Notes: generated from the sequence alone by a model not told the origin. A DNA stretch of 64,000 nucleotides from Mycolicibacter sp. MU0083 (GCF_963378075.1 NZ_OY726394.1:310001-374000); one strand, 5' to 3'. Numbered from the stretch's first letter, positions 39,584 to 51,206 are shown. Numbers and translations are program-made.

Positions 39584-40342
39584 ATGAATCGCTACGTCGC
39601 ACTGGGAAGTTCGATGGCCGCCGGCCCCGGCATCCGGCCGCGCGCCGCGGGCGCACCCCGCGGGTCGGGCCGTTCGCGACGCAACTATCCGCACCTGGTG
39701 GCCGCGGCGGCGGACCTCGACCTGGTCGACGTCACGTTCTCCGGCGCCACCACGGCGCAGCTACTCGGCGAGCGCCAGCGCGGCGCGCCGCCGCAACTCG
39801 ACGCGCTCGACGGTTCGGAAGCCCTGGTGACCGTCACCATCGGCGGCAACGACGTCGGCTACGTGCCGTTGCTGATGGCCGCGACCCTGCCCGCGGCGGC
39901 ACGCCGACTGCCGGCCGTCGCCGCGCTGCTGGATCCCGGGCAGTGCGAGCAGGCGCTCGGGCAGATCGAGGCGTCGTTGATCGCCGTCGGGGCGGGGGTA
40001 CGGGAGCGGGCGCCGCGGGCCCGGGTGCTCTTCGTCGACTACCTGACCCTGATGCCGCCGGCCGGGATTCGGGCCGGGCGGTTGCCCGGGCACGTCGTAG
40101 ACCTGGCCCGGTACGTCGCCGACAGGTTGGAGCGGCACACCGCCGCGGCGGCGGCCGCCACCGGATGCGGACTCGTCCGTGCCGGGCAGGCCAGCCGGGA
40201 GCACCACCCGTGGTCGGCGCGACCGTGGACGGTGGGTGCGGGCCTGCCGCTGCCGTGGCGGCCGTGGCCGTTTCACCCCAACGCCGCCGGGATGGCCGCG
40301 GTCGCCGAGATGGTCGTCACGCAGCTGGGCGGCCGGGCCTGA
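39584..40342 (+). CDS. SGNH/GDSL-family esterase
   Basis: 252 aa. SGNH hydrolase blocks are visible: the nucleophile Ser in ALGSSMAAGPG (block I), TFSGATTAQLL, GGNDVGY (block III Asn) and HPNAAGMAAV with the catalytic His and nearby acid role (block V). No signal peptide or lipobox, unlike most secreted members, so it is probably a cytoplasmic ester hydrolase. The substrate is unknown. ATG 39584 was taken because the serine motif must be N-terminal. An insertion relative to the Rv0417-Rv0418 junction in M. tuberculosis. Confidence 0.82.
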   Translation: MNRYVALGSSMAAGPGIRPRAAGAPRGSGRSRRNYPHLVAAAADLDLVDVTFSGATTAQLLGERQRGAPPQLDALDGSEALVTVTIGGNDVGYVPLLMAATLPAAARRLPAVAALLDPGQCEQALGQIEASLIAVGAGVRERAPRARVLFVDYLTLMPPAGIRAGRLPGHVVDLARYVADRLERHTAAAAAATGCGLVRAGQASREHHPWSARPWTVGAGLPLPWRPWPFHPNAAGMAAVAEMVVTQLGGRA

Positions 40343-40369
40343 CCTCGGCCGCACCGGTTACCCGTTAAC

Positions 40370-41878
40370 GTGGACACGGTGGAGTTCAAGTCGAAGTTGA
40401 TGCCCGTATTCGGTGCAGTGCTGGTCGCCGCGCTGTTCAGTGCTGGCTGCAGCCGTAGTACGGAGAACGTCGAGCAGGATGCGGATGCCGCCGCGGCAGT
40501 CGAGTTCGCCACCGGCCTGCGCGACAAGGTCACCGTCGACGCCATGATGGCCCACCTGCACAAGCTGCAGGAGATCGCCGATGCCCACGACGGCACCCGC
40601 GCCATCGGTACGCCCGGATACGACGCCAGCGTCGACTACGTCGCCGGTGCCCTGCGGGACCAGGGCTTCGACGTGGAGACCCCCGAGTTCATCGCCCGGG
40701 TGTTCAAATCCGAGCCCGGTTCGGTGCAGCTCGGCGACAAGACCGTCGAGGCCCGCGCCCTGTCGTACAGCCTCGGCACCCCGCCCGACGGGGTGCGCGG
40801 TCCGCTGGTGGCCGCACCGGCCGACGACAGCCCGGGCTGCAGCGCCGAAGACTACGACGGACTGCCGGTCAAGGGCGCCGTCGTGCTGGTGGATCGCGGC
40901 ACCTGCCCGTTCAAGGACAAGATGGCGGTGGCCGCCGAGTTGGGCGCCGTGGCGATGGTGGTCGCCGACAACGTCGACGAAGAGAAGATGGGCGGCACGC
41001 TGGGCGAGGCCACCGAGGTCAAAATGCCGGTGGTGAGCGTGACCAAGTCCGACGGCGCCGCACTGCGCGACGGGCACGGTGAGATGACCGTCAAGCTCGA
41101 CGCGCACACCGACGACATCCCGTCGCGCAACGTGATCGCGCAGACCAAGACCGGATCGACCGAGAACGTGGTCATGCTCGGTGCTCACCTGGACAGCGTT
41201 CCGGAGGGCCCGGGCATCAACGACAACGGATCCGGCGTCGCCGCGGTGCTGGAAACAGCTCTGCAACTGGGAGATTCACCGCAGGTGCGCAACGCGGTGC
41301 GGTTCGGCTTCTGGGGTGCCGAAGAACTGGGTCTGATCGGCTCCACCAAATACATCGACTCCCTCGACGTCGAACAGCTCAAGAACATCGCGCTGTACCT
41401 GAACTTCGACATGCTCGGTTCGCCCAACCCGGCTTACTTCACCTACGACGGCGACCAGTCGCTGCCCGCCGACAAGCGCGGCCGTCCGGTGGTGCCGGAG
41501 GGATCGGCCGGCATCGAGCGGACCCTGGCCGCCTACCTCAAGTCCGCCGGCAAGGAACCGCAGGACACCTCGTTCGACGGGCGCTCCGACTACGACGCGT
41601 TCACCCAGGCGGGGATCCCATCCGGCGGGCTGTTCTCCGGCGCCGAGGTGAAGAAGACCGAGGACGAGGCCAAGCTGTGGGGCGGTACCGCCGATGAACC
41701 CTTCGACCCGAACTACCACCAGAAGGGCGACACCGTCGAGAACATCGACCGCGACGAACTGGCGATCAACGGCGGCGGGGTGCCCTACGCGGTGGGGCTC
41801 TACGCGCAGGATCTCAGCGGGCGCAACGGCGTGCCGGTGCGCGACGACCGCACCCGCCATGTCGTCACCCGGCCGTAA
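40370..41878 (+). CDS. lpqL: Lipoprotein aminopeptidase LpqL (M28 family)
   Basis: 502 aa from GTG 40370 (GTG 40379 is equally possible). Lipobox FSAGC with Cys27. A PA insert domain (VKGAVVLVDRGTCPFKDK) sits inside an M28 zinc-aminopeptidase domain: HLDSVPEGPGINDNGSG (His and bridging Asp), GAEELGLIGS (catalytic Glu pair), NFDMLGSP and a late His in YHQKGDT. It is anchored outside the membrane and expected to trim N-terminal residues of peptides or proteins. Confidence 0.93.
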   Translation: MDTVEFKSKLMPVFGAVLVAALFSAGCSRSTENVEQDADAAAAVEFATGLRDKVTVDAMMAHLHKLQEIADAHDGTRAIGTPGYDASVDYVAGALRDQGFDVETPEFIARVFKSEPGSVQLGDKTVEARALSYSLGTPPDGVRGPLVAAPADDSPGCSAEDYDGLPVKGAVVLVDRGTCPFKDKMAVAAELGAVAMVVADNVDEEKMGGTLGEATEVKMPVVSVTKSDGAALRDGHGEMTVKLDAHTDDIPSRNVIAQTKTGSTENVVMLGAHLDSVPEGPGINDNGSGVAAVLETALQLGDSPQVRNAVRFGFWGAEELGLIGSTKYIDSLDVEQLKNIALYLNFDMLGSPNPAYFTYDGDQSLPADKRGRPVVPEGSAGIERTLAAYLKSAGKEPQDTSFDGRSDYDAFTQAGIPSGGLFSGAEVKKTEDEAKLWGGTADEPFDPNYHQKGDTVENIDRDELAINGGGVPYAVGLYAQDLSGRNGVPVRDDRTRHVVTRP

Positions 41879-42040
41879 TCGGTCCGGCGGTGGCCCCGCC
41901 GGCCGGCCCCGGTGCCGGAACGGCCGACAAACCCATCGGTGCGGCGCGTAAGCTCGCGGTAAGCCCGCTACACGGTCCGTTCATCTCACTGTGTTAGTAA
42001 TGCTGTGCAAGTGACAAGACTGACCTGAGGTGATCGAGGG

Positions 42041-43327
42041 GTGGTTCCCACGCTTGGTGCAACGAACGACCCGGCCGGACGTGCGGGCACGCGGATAAAG
42101 CGGCGCCCCAAAGACCGCAAGGCGCAGATCACGCGCGCCGCCGCGGAGACGTTCAGTGCGCAGGGTTATCACGCGACCAGCATGGAAGCGATCGCTTCCA
42201 AGGTTGGCATTTCCGCGCCGGCGCTGTACCGGCACTATCCCAGCAAGTACGAGATGTTCGCCGTCGTCGTCGGCGCGCTCGGCCAGCAGTTGGTCGACTC
42301 GACCGCGTTCATCGATGAGCTTTCCGACGCCGAAGTGGAACACGACGCCGCCGCGATCCTGGACCGACTGGTCGACGGACTCATCGCATCGTCGCTGGTC
42401 AACCGTGAGGCCGGCGGATTGTTCCGGTGGCAGGCCCGCTACCTGCAGCCCGACGATCAGGTCAAGCTGATGGCCCAGTTGCGCACGGTCAGCCGGCGCG
42501 TGCAACGGCCGCTGTCGGTGCTGCGGCCGGAACTGAACAACCTGGAGCAGTGGACCCTGACGATCGCCCTGATCAGTGTCGCCGGCAGCATCATCGGCCA
42601 CCGACTGCAGCTTCCCGACGACGAGATCCGGCCACTGCTCATCACCATCGCACGGTCGGTGACCGCGACCGAGCTCCCCCGCGGCGACGAAATCGGCATC
42701 AACCGGCCGTCGGTCTGGCGTATCTTCACGCCCGATGCCGGCCCGTATGAAGCGTTGCTGCATTCGGCGGTCCTGCTGTTCGGCCGACAAGGCTATGCCG
42801 AAACCGGCGTCACCGAGATCGCCGACGCCGTCGGCGTACCGGCCTCCGGCGTCTACCGATACTTCTCCAGCAAGAGCGACATCCTGACAACCGGTCTGCA
42901 GCGCGCCGTGGACCGCATCGCCGGCGAGATGTCGGCGATCGCGGGCGTCTTCGCCGAACCGGACGAGGCCCTGCGCCGGCTGATCGAGGCGTACGTCGCG
43001 ACGGTGTTCGCCAATCCCGAGCTGGCGGCGGTCTATGACACCGAACGGGTCAACCTGGCCGCGTCCGAACGGGAACTGCTGCGCGATTCCGAACGCGCCT
43101 TCATCGAGACCTGGTCGCGTCCGCTGATGGAAATCAAACCCGAGTTGAGCGCGATGCAGTCGAAGTTCCTGGTGCACGCCCTGGCGGCACTGGTGGACGA
43201 CCTGAGCCGGGTGGCCCGCGGCGGCGAGATCCCGGGCCGGGGTTTTATGGCCGGCGGTGCCGGTTACGCGCAGGCCTGTCTGCGCAAGCTGATGGAGTCC
43301 ATCGTGTTCGACACGGCCGAGGACTGA
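42041..43327 (+). CDS. Tandem TetR-type regulator (two TetR units in one chain)
   Basis: 428 aa. Two full TetR units are visible, each with its own N-terminal helix-turn-helix: unit 1 with ITRAAAETFSAQGYHATSM and VGISAPALYRHYPSKYEM (about residues 28-70), unit 2 with FGRQGYAETGVTEIADAVG and VPASGVYRYFSSKSDIL (about residues 245-285). Each is followed by a helical ligand-type domain of about 140 residues. Such a chain could act as a covalent pseudo-dimer. Start is GTG 42041. The ligand is unknown; nearby fabH has an inverted repeat upstream that could be its site. Confidence 0.85.
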   Translation: MVPTLGATNDPAGRAGTRIKRRPKDRKAQITRAAAETFSAQGYHATSMEAIASKVGISAPALYRHYPSKYEMFAVVVGALGQQLVDSTAFIDELSDAEVEHDAAAILDRLVDGLIASSLVNREAGGLFRWQARYLQPDDQVKLMAQLRTVSRRVQRPLSVLRPELNNLEQWTLTIALISVAGSIIGHRLQLPDDEIRPLLITIARSVTATELPRGDEIGINRPSVWRIFTPDAGPYEALLHSAVLLFGRQGYAETGVTEIADAVGVPASGVYRYFSSKSDILTTGLQRAVDRIAGEMSAIAGVFAEPDEALRRLIEAYVATVFANPELAAVYDTERVNLAASERELLRDSERAFIETWSRPLMEIKPELSAMQSKFLVHALAALVDDLSRVARGGEIPGRGFMAGGAGYAQACLRKLMESIVFDTAED

Positions 43328-43408
43328 CCCGGCTCGGATTCGCCCGGCGGGCGTCGCCGTTCGCGCGGACAATGGGAGTTGCCCGCTGTTCGCGACTTAC
43401 GGGAGGCG

Positions 43409-43597
43409 ATGATGATCAGCCGCGATTTCGACGCCAGCGACGTGGATCTGGCCGACCAGGCGCTACCGGCCATGGCCGGCGACGAGTACGACGAGGCTCC
43501 GGGTCCCGAGATCTCGATCGGCGACCATGCCGACGTCGCCGACGTGATCGAGCAACATCAGTCGGTGCCGTCCGGGGAGGACGACTACGACCGGTGA
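43409..43597 (+). CDS. Small acidic mycobacterial protein
   Basis: 62 aa from ATG 43409 (tandem ATG at 43412) behind a GGGAGG ribosome site at 43400-43405. Very acidic (about 17 Asp/Glu, few Lys/Arg), with SDVDLADQALPAM and GPEISIGDHADVADVIEQHQ, then an acidic tail. It reads like a short conserved actinobacterial protein of unknown function, without membrane segments. Confidence 0.65.
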   Translation: MMISRDFDASDVDLADQALPAMAGDEYDEAPGPEISIGDHADVADVIEQHQSVPSGEDDYDR

Positions 43598-43620
43598 CGC
43601 TTCACCCCGGACGGTATGGT

Positions 43621-43643
43621 TAGACGATTTATCCAGTTGTCTA
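43621..43643. promoter_or_regulatory. Inverted repeat before fabH (possible TetR-family operator)
   Basis: TAGAC (43621-43625) and GTCTA (43639-43643) are symmetric about a 13-base centre, 20 bases before the fabH start. The size suits a TetR dimer site. Binding by the adjacent tandem TetR protein is an inference. Confidence 0.4.
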
Positions 43644-43662
43644 CCAAACGAGAGACGGGTTC

Positions 43663-44664
43663 TTGAGCGAGATTCGTCATCCTGCGTCCACCCGACCGGT
43701 CGGCCTGCTCGGAGTCGGCGTGTGCCGGCCGGAGCGGGTGGTCACCAACGACGAGATCTGTGAGCGCATCGACTCCACCGACGAGTGGATCTATTCGCGC
43801 ACCGGGATCAAGACCCGCCGGTTCGCCGAATCGACCGATACCGTCACCGGGCTGGCGATCGAGGCGGGCCGGGCGGCGATGGCGCAGGCCGGGCTGGACG
43901 GGGCCGGCGTGGGCGCGGTCATCGTCGCCACCAGCACCAACTTCCGTCAGACCCCGTCGTGTGCACCCAGCGTGGCCGTCGCGCTGGGGGCGGGCGGCGT
44001 CCCCGCGTTCGACGTGGCCACCGGCTGCGCGGGCTTCGGCTACGCGCTGGGGGTGGCGGCCGACCTGCTGCGCGGCCGGACCATCGACACCGCCTTGGTG
44101 ATCGGCTCCGAGGTGCTCTCGCCGACCATCGACATGGAGGACCGGTCGAACTGCTTCATCTTCGGCGACGGTGCCGGCGCGGTCGTGGTCGGCGAGACTC
44201 CGGCGCACGGGATCGGCTCGATCGTCTGGGGCAGTGACGGCGAGAGCTGCGACGCGATCCGTCAGGACATCGACTGGATCAGCTACACCGAAGAACCCGA
44301 CGGACCCCGGCCGTACCTGCGCATGGACGGCAGTGCGGTATTCCGGTGGGCGGCATTCGAACTGAGCGACGTGGGTGCCCGCGCCATCACAGCAGCCGGC
44401 CTGGAACCGCACGACATCGATGTCTTCATTCCGCACCAGGCCAACGGCCGGATCAACGGGATCCTCGCCAAGAGTCTGCAACTGCGTCCCGATGTCGTGA
44501 TCGCCAACGACATCGAGAACACCGGCAACACCTCGGCGGCGTCCATCCCGCTGGCGATGGAACAACTGCTGTCCTCCGGTGCCGCCCGCTCCGGCGACCT
44601 GGCGCTGCTGCTGGGTTACGGCTCCGGGCTCAGCTACGCCTCCAGCGTCGTTGTGCTGCCCTGA
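43663..44664 (+). CDS. fabH: Beta-ketoacyl-ACP synthase III
   Basis: 333 aa, starting at TTG 43663. The thiolase-fold KAS III triad is intact: Cys in [12 protein letters not shown], His in [11 protein letters not shown], Asn in [10 protein letters not shown], plus GIKTRRFAE and the C-terminal [13 protein letters not shown]. In mycobacteria FabH links FAS-I acyl-CoA to FAS-II by condensing it with malonyl-AcpM. The M. tuberculosis fabH (Rv0533c) lies elsewhere, so this is either a relocated copy or a second paralogue. It is convergent with the Rv0421c-like gene. Confidence 0.92.
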   Translation: MSEIRHPASTRPVGLLGVGVCRPERVVTNDEICERIDSTDEWIYSRTGIKTRRFAESTDTVTGLAIEAGRAAMAQAGLDGAGVGAVIVATSTNFRQTPSCAPSVAVALGAGGVPAFDVATGCAGFGYALGVAADLLRGRTIDTALVIGSEVLSPTIDMEDRSNCFIFGDGAGAVVVGETPAHGIGSIVWGSDGESCDAIRQDIDWISYTEEPDGPRPYLRMDGSAVFRWAAFELSDVGARAITAAGLEPHDIDVFIPHQANGRINGILAKSLQLRPDVVIANDIENTGNTSAASIPLAMEQLLSSGAARSGDLALLLGYGSGLSYASSVVVLP

Positions 44665-44678
44665 TCCGGCCGGGGCCG

Positions 44679-45305
44679 TCAGCCGAGCAGCCGCAGCGCC
44701 GCATCCGCCGCCAGCGCCGGGACGTCGAGTGTCTTCGACGCCAGATCGTGACGGGCGCTGGCGATCTCGACGACCTCGTGCGGTGCCGGGATCAACGCCG
44801 CGGCGGCATGGATCTCGGCGAACGTGCCGAATCCGTCCGAACCGCCGTGGGTGAACACCGTCGGCACACCGATTCGGGGCAGGTGGTCGGTGCGGGTCCG
44901 CTCCGGCTTGCCCGGCGGGTGCAACGGGTAGGAGAACAGCGTCAGCGCATCGACCGGAACGTCGTCGTCGGCCACCACCATCGAGGTCTGCCGACCGCCG
45001 TAGGAGTGCCCGCCGACCAGCAGCGGTCCCTCGGCCAGGGTTCGGGCGTATCCGATCGCCGCGACGATGCCATCCCGGTCGCCGGCCCCGTTCCCGCCCG
45101 GCGGGCCCTTCGGGCGGCGCCGACGGAACGGCAGGTCATAGCGGATCGCCAGGAAGCCGCGCCGCGCCCATTCATCGCAAAGCCGTTGCAGCATAGGTGA
45201 ATCCCGGTCACCGCCGGCACCGTGCGTCAACAGCACGATCCCGGTGGCGGTACCGTCGGGATAATGCGCGATACCGGCGATGTCGGCGAGTTCCGCGGAG
45301 CTCAC
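44679..45305 (-). CDS. Alpha/beta-hydrolase-fold protein (Rv0421c homologue)
   Basis: 208 aa from GTG 45305 (Rv0421c is 209). An alpha/beta hydrolase with oxyanion-side LLTHGAGGDRDSP, the nucleophile elbow GGHSYGGRQ (Ser near residue 95), FTHGGSDGFG with an Asp and a late His in ASARHDLAS. It belongs to the KANL3/Tex30-like small hydrolases. GTGA overlap with the thiD stop shows coupling in thiC-thiD-Rv0421c order. Confidence 0.85.
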   Translation of the reverse strand: MSSAELADIAGIAHYPDGTATGIVLLTHGAGGDRDSPMLQRLCDEWARRGFLAIRYDLPFRRRRPKGPPGGNGAGDRDGIVAAIGYARTLAEGPLLVGGHSYGGRQTSMVVADDDVPVDALTLFSYPLHPPGKPERTRTDHLPRIGVPTVFTHGGSDGFGTFAEIHAAAALIPAPHEVVEIASARHDLASKTLDVPALAADAALRLLG

Positions 45306-46141
45306 CGAGTGCTCGCCGACAGCCGGAACAACGGCGAGACCGGGCCGTGCCCGCGGCCCAGCGGATAGGCGGCGCGCAGGCACTGTGTCACCCAACGTTT
45401 GGCGAAGGCCACCGCATCGGGAACGGTGAACCCGTGGGCCAGCGCCGACGCCGTGGCCGCGGCCAGCGTGTCGCCGGCGCCGTGATCGTCGGTGGTGGCC
45501 ACCCGCGGCCCGCTGAACTCGTGAAAGTCGGTGCCGTCGAACAGCAGGTCCGGGCTGTACTGCGCCGACGGCAGATGCCCGCCTTTGACCAGTGCCCACC
45601 GCGGCCCCAGGGCGTGCAGCGCCCGGGCCGCCGCACGTTGGGATTCGGCGTCCACCACGTCGATACCGACCAGCAGTCGCACCTCGTGCAGGTTCGGGGT
45701 CACCAGGGTCGCCAGCGGAAACAGTTTGTCGCGCAACGCGTCCAGCGCCGAAGACGCCAACAGTGCATCACCGTGCATGGATGCCGACACCGGATCCACC
45801 ACCAGCGGCACCGTCAGCCCGAGCCTGCGCCAGGTGTCCGCCACCGCGGTGATGATCTGCGCCGACGCCAGCATCCCGGTCTTGGCGGCCTGGATCCCGA
45901 TGTCGGGCACCACCGCTTCGATCTGCGCGGCGACGGTATCGGCGGGAACTTCGTGAAAGCTGCTGACTCCCACGGTGTTCTGTACCGTCACCGCGCTGAC
46001 CGCGACGCAGGCATGCACACCAAGCAGTGCGAAGGTGCGCATGTCCGCCTGAATGCCGGCCCCGCCACCGGAATCCGATCCGGCGATGGTGAGCACCCGC
46101 GCCGGGGTCGCCGCCGGCGGGGCCAGTGGCAGGAACTCCAC
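45302..46141 (-). CDS. thiD: Hydroxymethylpyrimidine (phosphate) kinase
   Basis: 279 aa from GTG 46141. Ribokinase-like ThiD: VLTIAGSDSGGGAGIQADMRTF at the start binds HMP, KTGMLASAQII and VDPV follow, and GAGDTLAAAT is the anion hole with catalytic Asp. It phosphorylates HMP and HMP-P to HMP-PP for ThiE. It lies 13 bases after thiC on the same strand. Confidence 0.94.
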   Translation of the reverse strand: MEFLPLAPPAATPARVLTIAGSDSGGGAGIQADMRTFALLGVHACVAVSAVTVQNTVGVSSFHEVPADTVAAQIEAVVPDIGIQAAKTGMLASAQIITAVADTWRRLGLTVPLVVDPVSASMHGDALLASSALDALRDKLFPLATLVTPNLHEVRLLVGIDVVDAESQRAAARALHALGPRWALVKGGHLPSAQYSPDLLFDGTDFHEFSGPRVATTDDHGAGDTLAAATASALAHGFTVPDAVAFAKRWVTQCLRAAYPLGRGHGPVSPLFRLSASTR

Positions 46142-46154
46142 TCGCTCGGCTCCG

Positions 46155-47892
<1,738 letters not shown>

Positions 47893-48027
47893 ATGTGAGT
47901 TCTCTGCACTGCCAAATCCTGCACCGCCACGCTATCGCAGCACGGTCCCGCACGTAAGTGGCCCGGAACGGCGGTGCGAACGAGGCGTCGGCGTTACCGT
48001 CGAAACACCGGGGGAACGGAGGACGCC

Positions 48028-49230
48028 ATGTCGTCGATACGTCAACACTGTGAGCGGACGGCGCGACTCGGATTCGGTGGCGGGCTGCTGCTGGCCGCGC
48101 TGCTACCACCGACGGCCCATGCCGATATAGACGAGTTGTTCGACCCGTTCGGCATGGAGATGCCGGGGCCGGCCGATTCCGGGATACCCGACGGTCTGGA
48201 CTGGTCCCGGGATCCGGTCACCGCCCTGGACATGTGGCTGTTCCCCACCGTGATCGATCAGCTGTACCTGCCGATCCACGGCATGGTCGAGGATTGGATG
48301 CACGACAACCAGCAACTGCTCGACATCATCAACGTGCCGTTCGTCGAGGTGTTCGGCCGCAATCTGTTGGGCGACGGCATCGAGATCGGGGAGATCAGCG
48401 GCGCCACCGGGGAGGTCTTCGACGGCACCAATGACTCCCTGCTGGGCCCGCTGATGGCCGATCTGCACATCGACCTGGGCAGTCTGCACGACGGTGGGTT
48501 CCTCTTTGGTGACGGGGCCGCCGGTCTCGACGGCGGCGTGGACGGAAACCCGTCGGCGATGGGGATGACCGGAGGTAACGCCGGGTTGATCGGCAACGGC
48601 GGTGCCGGCGGCGACGGTGCGGACGGTGGCGCGGGATTCGTCGGTGGTGCCGGCGGTACCGGGGGACTCGGGGGCTGGCTGATCGGAAACGGTGGCGTCG
48701 GCGGCGCGGGCGGGACCGGCGGGCTCGGTGCCGGCGGCGGGGCCGGGGGGCTCGGCGGCGTGGCGATCATCGTGGGCAACAGCGGTGACGGCGGTGCCGG
48801 CGGCGTCGGCGGCGCCGGATATTCGGGCGTGGACGGCGACGGCGGTACCGGCGGGCCGGGCGGATTCGGCGGCAACGGGGGCAACGGCGGTACCGGGGGT
48901 GCCGGGCCGCTGCTGATCGGTTTCGCCGGTAACGGCGGGACCGGCGGTGACGGGGGTACCGGCGGCAGGGGTGGCGCCGGTGCCGGCGGAACCGTGGATC
49001 ACCCGACCGGTTTCAGCGGGGAGCGGCCGGGAACGGGGGTACCGGCGGCGCCGGGGGCGGCGGTGGTTACGGCGGCACACTGGGCTACCTGCCGCACGGC
49101 CTGGCCGGGAAAGGCGGTACCGACGGGCAGGCCGGCGCCCCCGGTGAGCAGGGGGCCGACCTGTCGTGACCGGCTGTGGCCGGCCATGACCGCAGTACCG
49201 CGATTAGGCATCGAATATTTGCTTAGCTAA
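48028..49230 (+). CDS. Secreted PGRS-type glycine-rich protein, apparent frameshift near the 3' end
   Basis: As read, 400 aa. A signal peptide (cut likely after PTAHA near residue 32) is followed by ADIDELFDPFGMEMPG, a unique helical segment of about 110 residues (ALDMWLFPTVIDQLYLP, GMVEDWMHDNQQLL), and from about residue 180 dense GGxGG repeats of PGRS type. No PE domain. After about 49018 the Gly pattern breaks into Pro/Arg/Trp-rich text, while another frame continues NGGTGGAGGGGGYGG and ends ...GEQGADLS at TGA 49167. Adding one G in the run 49018-49021 joins the frames, so the true end is probably 49169. Confidence 0.7.
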   Translation: MSSIRQHCERTARLGFGGGLLLAALLPPTAHADIDELFDPFGMEMPGPADSGIPDGLDWSRDPVTALDMWLFPTVIDQLYLPIHGMVEDWMHDNQQLLDIINVPFVEVFGRNLLGDGIEIGEISGATGEVFDGTNDSLLGPLMADLHIDLGSLHDGGFLFGDGAAGLDGGVDGNPSAMGMTGGNAGLIGNGGAGGDGADGGAGFVGGAGGTGGLGGWLIGNGGVGGAGGTGGLGAGGGAGGLGGVAIIVGNSGDGGAGGVGGAGYSGVDGDGGTGGPGGFGGNGGNGGTGGAGPLLIGFAGNGGTGGDGGTGGRGGAGAGGTVDHPTGFSGERPGTGVPAAPGAAVVTAAHWATCRTAWPGKAVPTGRPAPPVSRGPTCRDRLWPAMTAVPRLGIEYLLS

Positions 49231-49276
49231 CATAAGCGCTTTACGGGAGTCTTACGGCCGATGCGGTAGGTGATAG

Positions 49277-51043
49277 ATGGCGGCGCAGATCCAGCGGGTG
49301 ACCTCCGGCACCCGGGATCCCGGCGTCGTCGACGGAGCGGGTGCCGCACGCCGCCGGCCCCGCTACGACCGCGACCACCCGCGCTACAAGTGGATCGCAC
49401 TGTCCAACACCACCCTGGGCGTGCTGCTGGCCACCATCAACGGCTCGATCGTGCTGATCTCGATGCCGGCGATCTTTCGCGGCATCGGCCTGAATCCGCT
49501 GGATCCGGCGAACGTCAGCTACCTGCTCTGGATGCTGATGGGCTATCTGCTGGTATCGGCCGTGCTGGTGGTGTTCTTCGGGCGGCTCGGCGACATGTTC
49601 GGTCGAGTACGCATCTACAACTGGGGCTTCGTGGTCTTCACGGTCGCAGCGATCGCGTTGTCGATCGACCCGTTCGACCTGGACCGCGGAGCGCAGTGGC
49701 TGATCGCCTGGCGGGTGGTCCAAGGTGTCGGCGGGGCGATGCTGATGGCGTCGTCGTCGGCGATCCTCACCGATGCGTTCCCGGCCAATCAGCGCGGCAT
49801 GGCACTCGGCGTCAACCAGGTCGCCGCCGTCGCCGGATCCTTCGTCGGCCTGCTCATCGGTGGCCTGCTGTCGGAATGGGACTGGCGGGCGGTGTTCTGG
49901 GTCGGGGTGCCGATCGGGGTGCTGGGCACCGTCTGGTCGGTGCGCTCGCTGCGCGAACTCGGTGCAGCCGTGCCGGCCAAACTGGACTGGGCCGGCACGG
50001 TGACGCTGGGGCTGGGGCTGACGGTGGTGTTGACCGCGATCACCTACAGCATTCAGCCGCACGGCACGTCGCCGACCAGCTGGTCGAGTCCGGTCGTGCT
50101 GGGCTCGCTGGCCCTCGGGGTGGCACTGCTGGTGGCGTTCTGCTTTATCGAGTTGCGGGTGGCCGCACCCCTGCTGGACGTGCGACTGTTCCGGATTCCG
50201 GCATTCGGCATGGCCAACGTGGCCGGACTGCTGGCGGCGATCGGGCGCGGCGGCATGCAGTTCATGCTGATCATCTGGCTGCAGGGCATCTGGCTGCCGC
50301 TGCACGGCTACAGCTACGAGTCCACCCCGCTGTGGTCGGGTATCTATCTGCTGCCCATGACCGCGGGCTTCCTGCTGGCCGGGCCACTGGCCGGTTCGCT
50401 GTCGGATCGGCACGGCGCCCGCCCGTTCACCGTGGGCGGCATGGTGTTGATGGCGGCGACATTCGTGGGCCTGGTGCTGCTCCCGGTGAACTTCGACTAC
50501 CGGGTGTTCGCGGCGCTGGTGTTCCTCAACGGTCTGGGCGGCGGGATCTTCACCGCACCCAACAGTGCCGTGGTCATGTCAAGCGTGCCGGCAGGTCAAC
50601 GGGGTGCGGCATCCGGCGTACGGGCCACGTTCTTCAACGCCGGCACCTCGCTGTCGATCGGTATCTTCTTCTCCCTGATGGTGATCGGGCTGGCCAACAC
50701 GCTGCCGGGCGCGATGGGTGCCGGCCTGCAGCAGCAGGGCGTGCCCGCGGCGGTGGCCGACCAGGTGGCGAACACCCCGCCGGTGGGCAGCCTGTTCGCC
50801 GCGTTTCTGGGTTACAACCCGATCGCCGAGTTGCTGGCGCCGTCGGGAGCGCTGACGGTGCCCGGGGTGGACGCGGCGACGTTGACCGGCCACCGCTTCT
50901 TCCCGCAACTGATCTCCGCGCCGTTCCATGCCGGTCTCGCGGTGGTGTTCGGGGCGGCGGCCGTGATGATGGTGCTCGGGGCGCTCACATCGTGGCGGAA
51001 CCCGGGGCACTACGCAGTCGAGACAGTGCGTTCCGAGGACTGA
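49277..51043 (+). CDS. MFS drug exporter, DHA2 (14-helix, EmrB/QacA) family
   Basis: 588 aa with about 14 membrane helices. Motif A appears as [16 protein letters not shown], and motif C-like glycine patterns follow. The conserved R in [15 protein letters not shown] and [18 protein letters not shown] fit the DHA2 drug/H+ antiporters found in mycobacteria. The N-terminus has 35 polar residues before helix 1. Start ATG 49277. A hairpin follows the stop. Confidence 0.88.
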   Translation: MAAQIQRVTSGTRDPGVVDGAGAARRRPRYDRDHPRYKWIALSNTTLGVLLATINGSIVLISMPAIFRGIGLNPLDPANVSYLLWMLMGYLLVSAVLVVFFGRLGDMFGRVRIYNWGFVVFTVAAIALSIDPFDLDRGAQWLIAWRVVQGVGGAMLMASSSAILTDAFPANQRGMALGVNQVAAVAGSFVGLLIGGLLSEWDWRAVFWVGVPIGVLGTVWSVRSLRELGAAVPAKLDWAGTVTLGLGLTVVLTAITYSIQPHGTSPTSWSSPVVLGSLALGVALLVAFCFIELRVAAPLLDVRLFRIPAFGMANVAGLLAAIGRGGMQFMLIIWLQGIWLPLHGYSYESTPLWSGIYLLPMTAGFLLAGPLAGSLSDRHGARPFTVGGMVLMAATFVGLVLLPVNFDYRVFAALVFLNGLGGGIFTAPNSAVVMSSVPAGQRGAASGVRATFFNAGTSLSIGIFFSLMVIGLANTLPGAMGAGLQQQGVPAAVADQVANTPPVGSLFAAFLGYNPIAELLAPSGALTVPGVDAATLTGHRFFPQLISAPFHAGLAVVFGAAAVMMVLGALTSWRNPGHYAVETVRSED

Positions 51044-51044
51044 A

Positions 51045-51102
51045 GAAAGCCCCCTTTTCGGTCGGCCCGCCGGTGTCGGCGGGTCGGGTGTGCGGGGCTT
51101 TC
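51045..51102 (+). terminator. Branched hairpin terminator after the MFS gene
   Basis: GAAAGCCCC (51045-51053) pairs with GGGGCTTTC (51094-51102), and an inner hairpin CCCGCC/GGCGGG lies between. It starts 1 base after the stop codon at 51043, so read-through into the M-box leader would be limited. Confidence 0.65.
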
Positions 51103-51206
51103 CCGCCTGGTGCGCAAGTGACTGGAGTGACAAGATTGCAGTTCGACCACGGCCGTTGTTTTCGAGTTGACCCAGCCCTGTCGGTCAGGCACTATGGGTC
51201 TTGCAA

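Noticed and set aside
48541..49000. CRISPR-like or tandem DNA repeats
   Set aside because: The repeats are degenerate codons for GGxGG in a PGRS protein, not spaced identical units.
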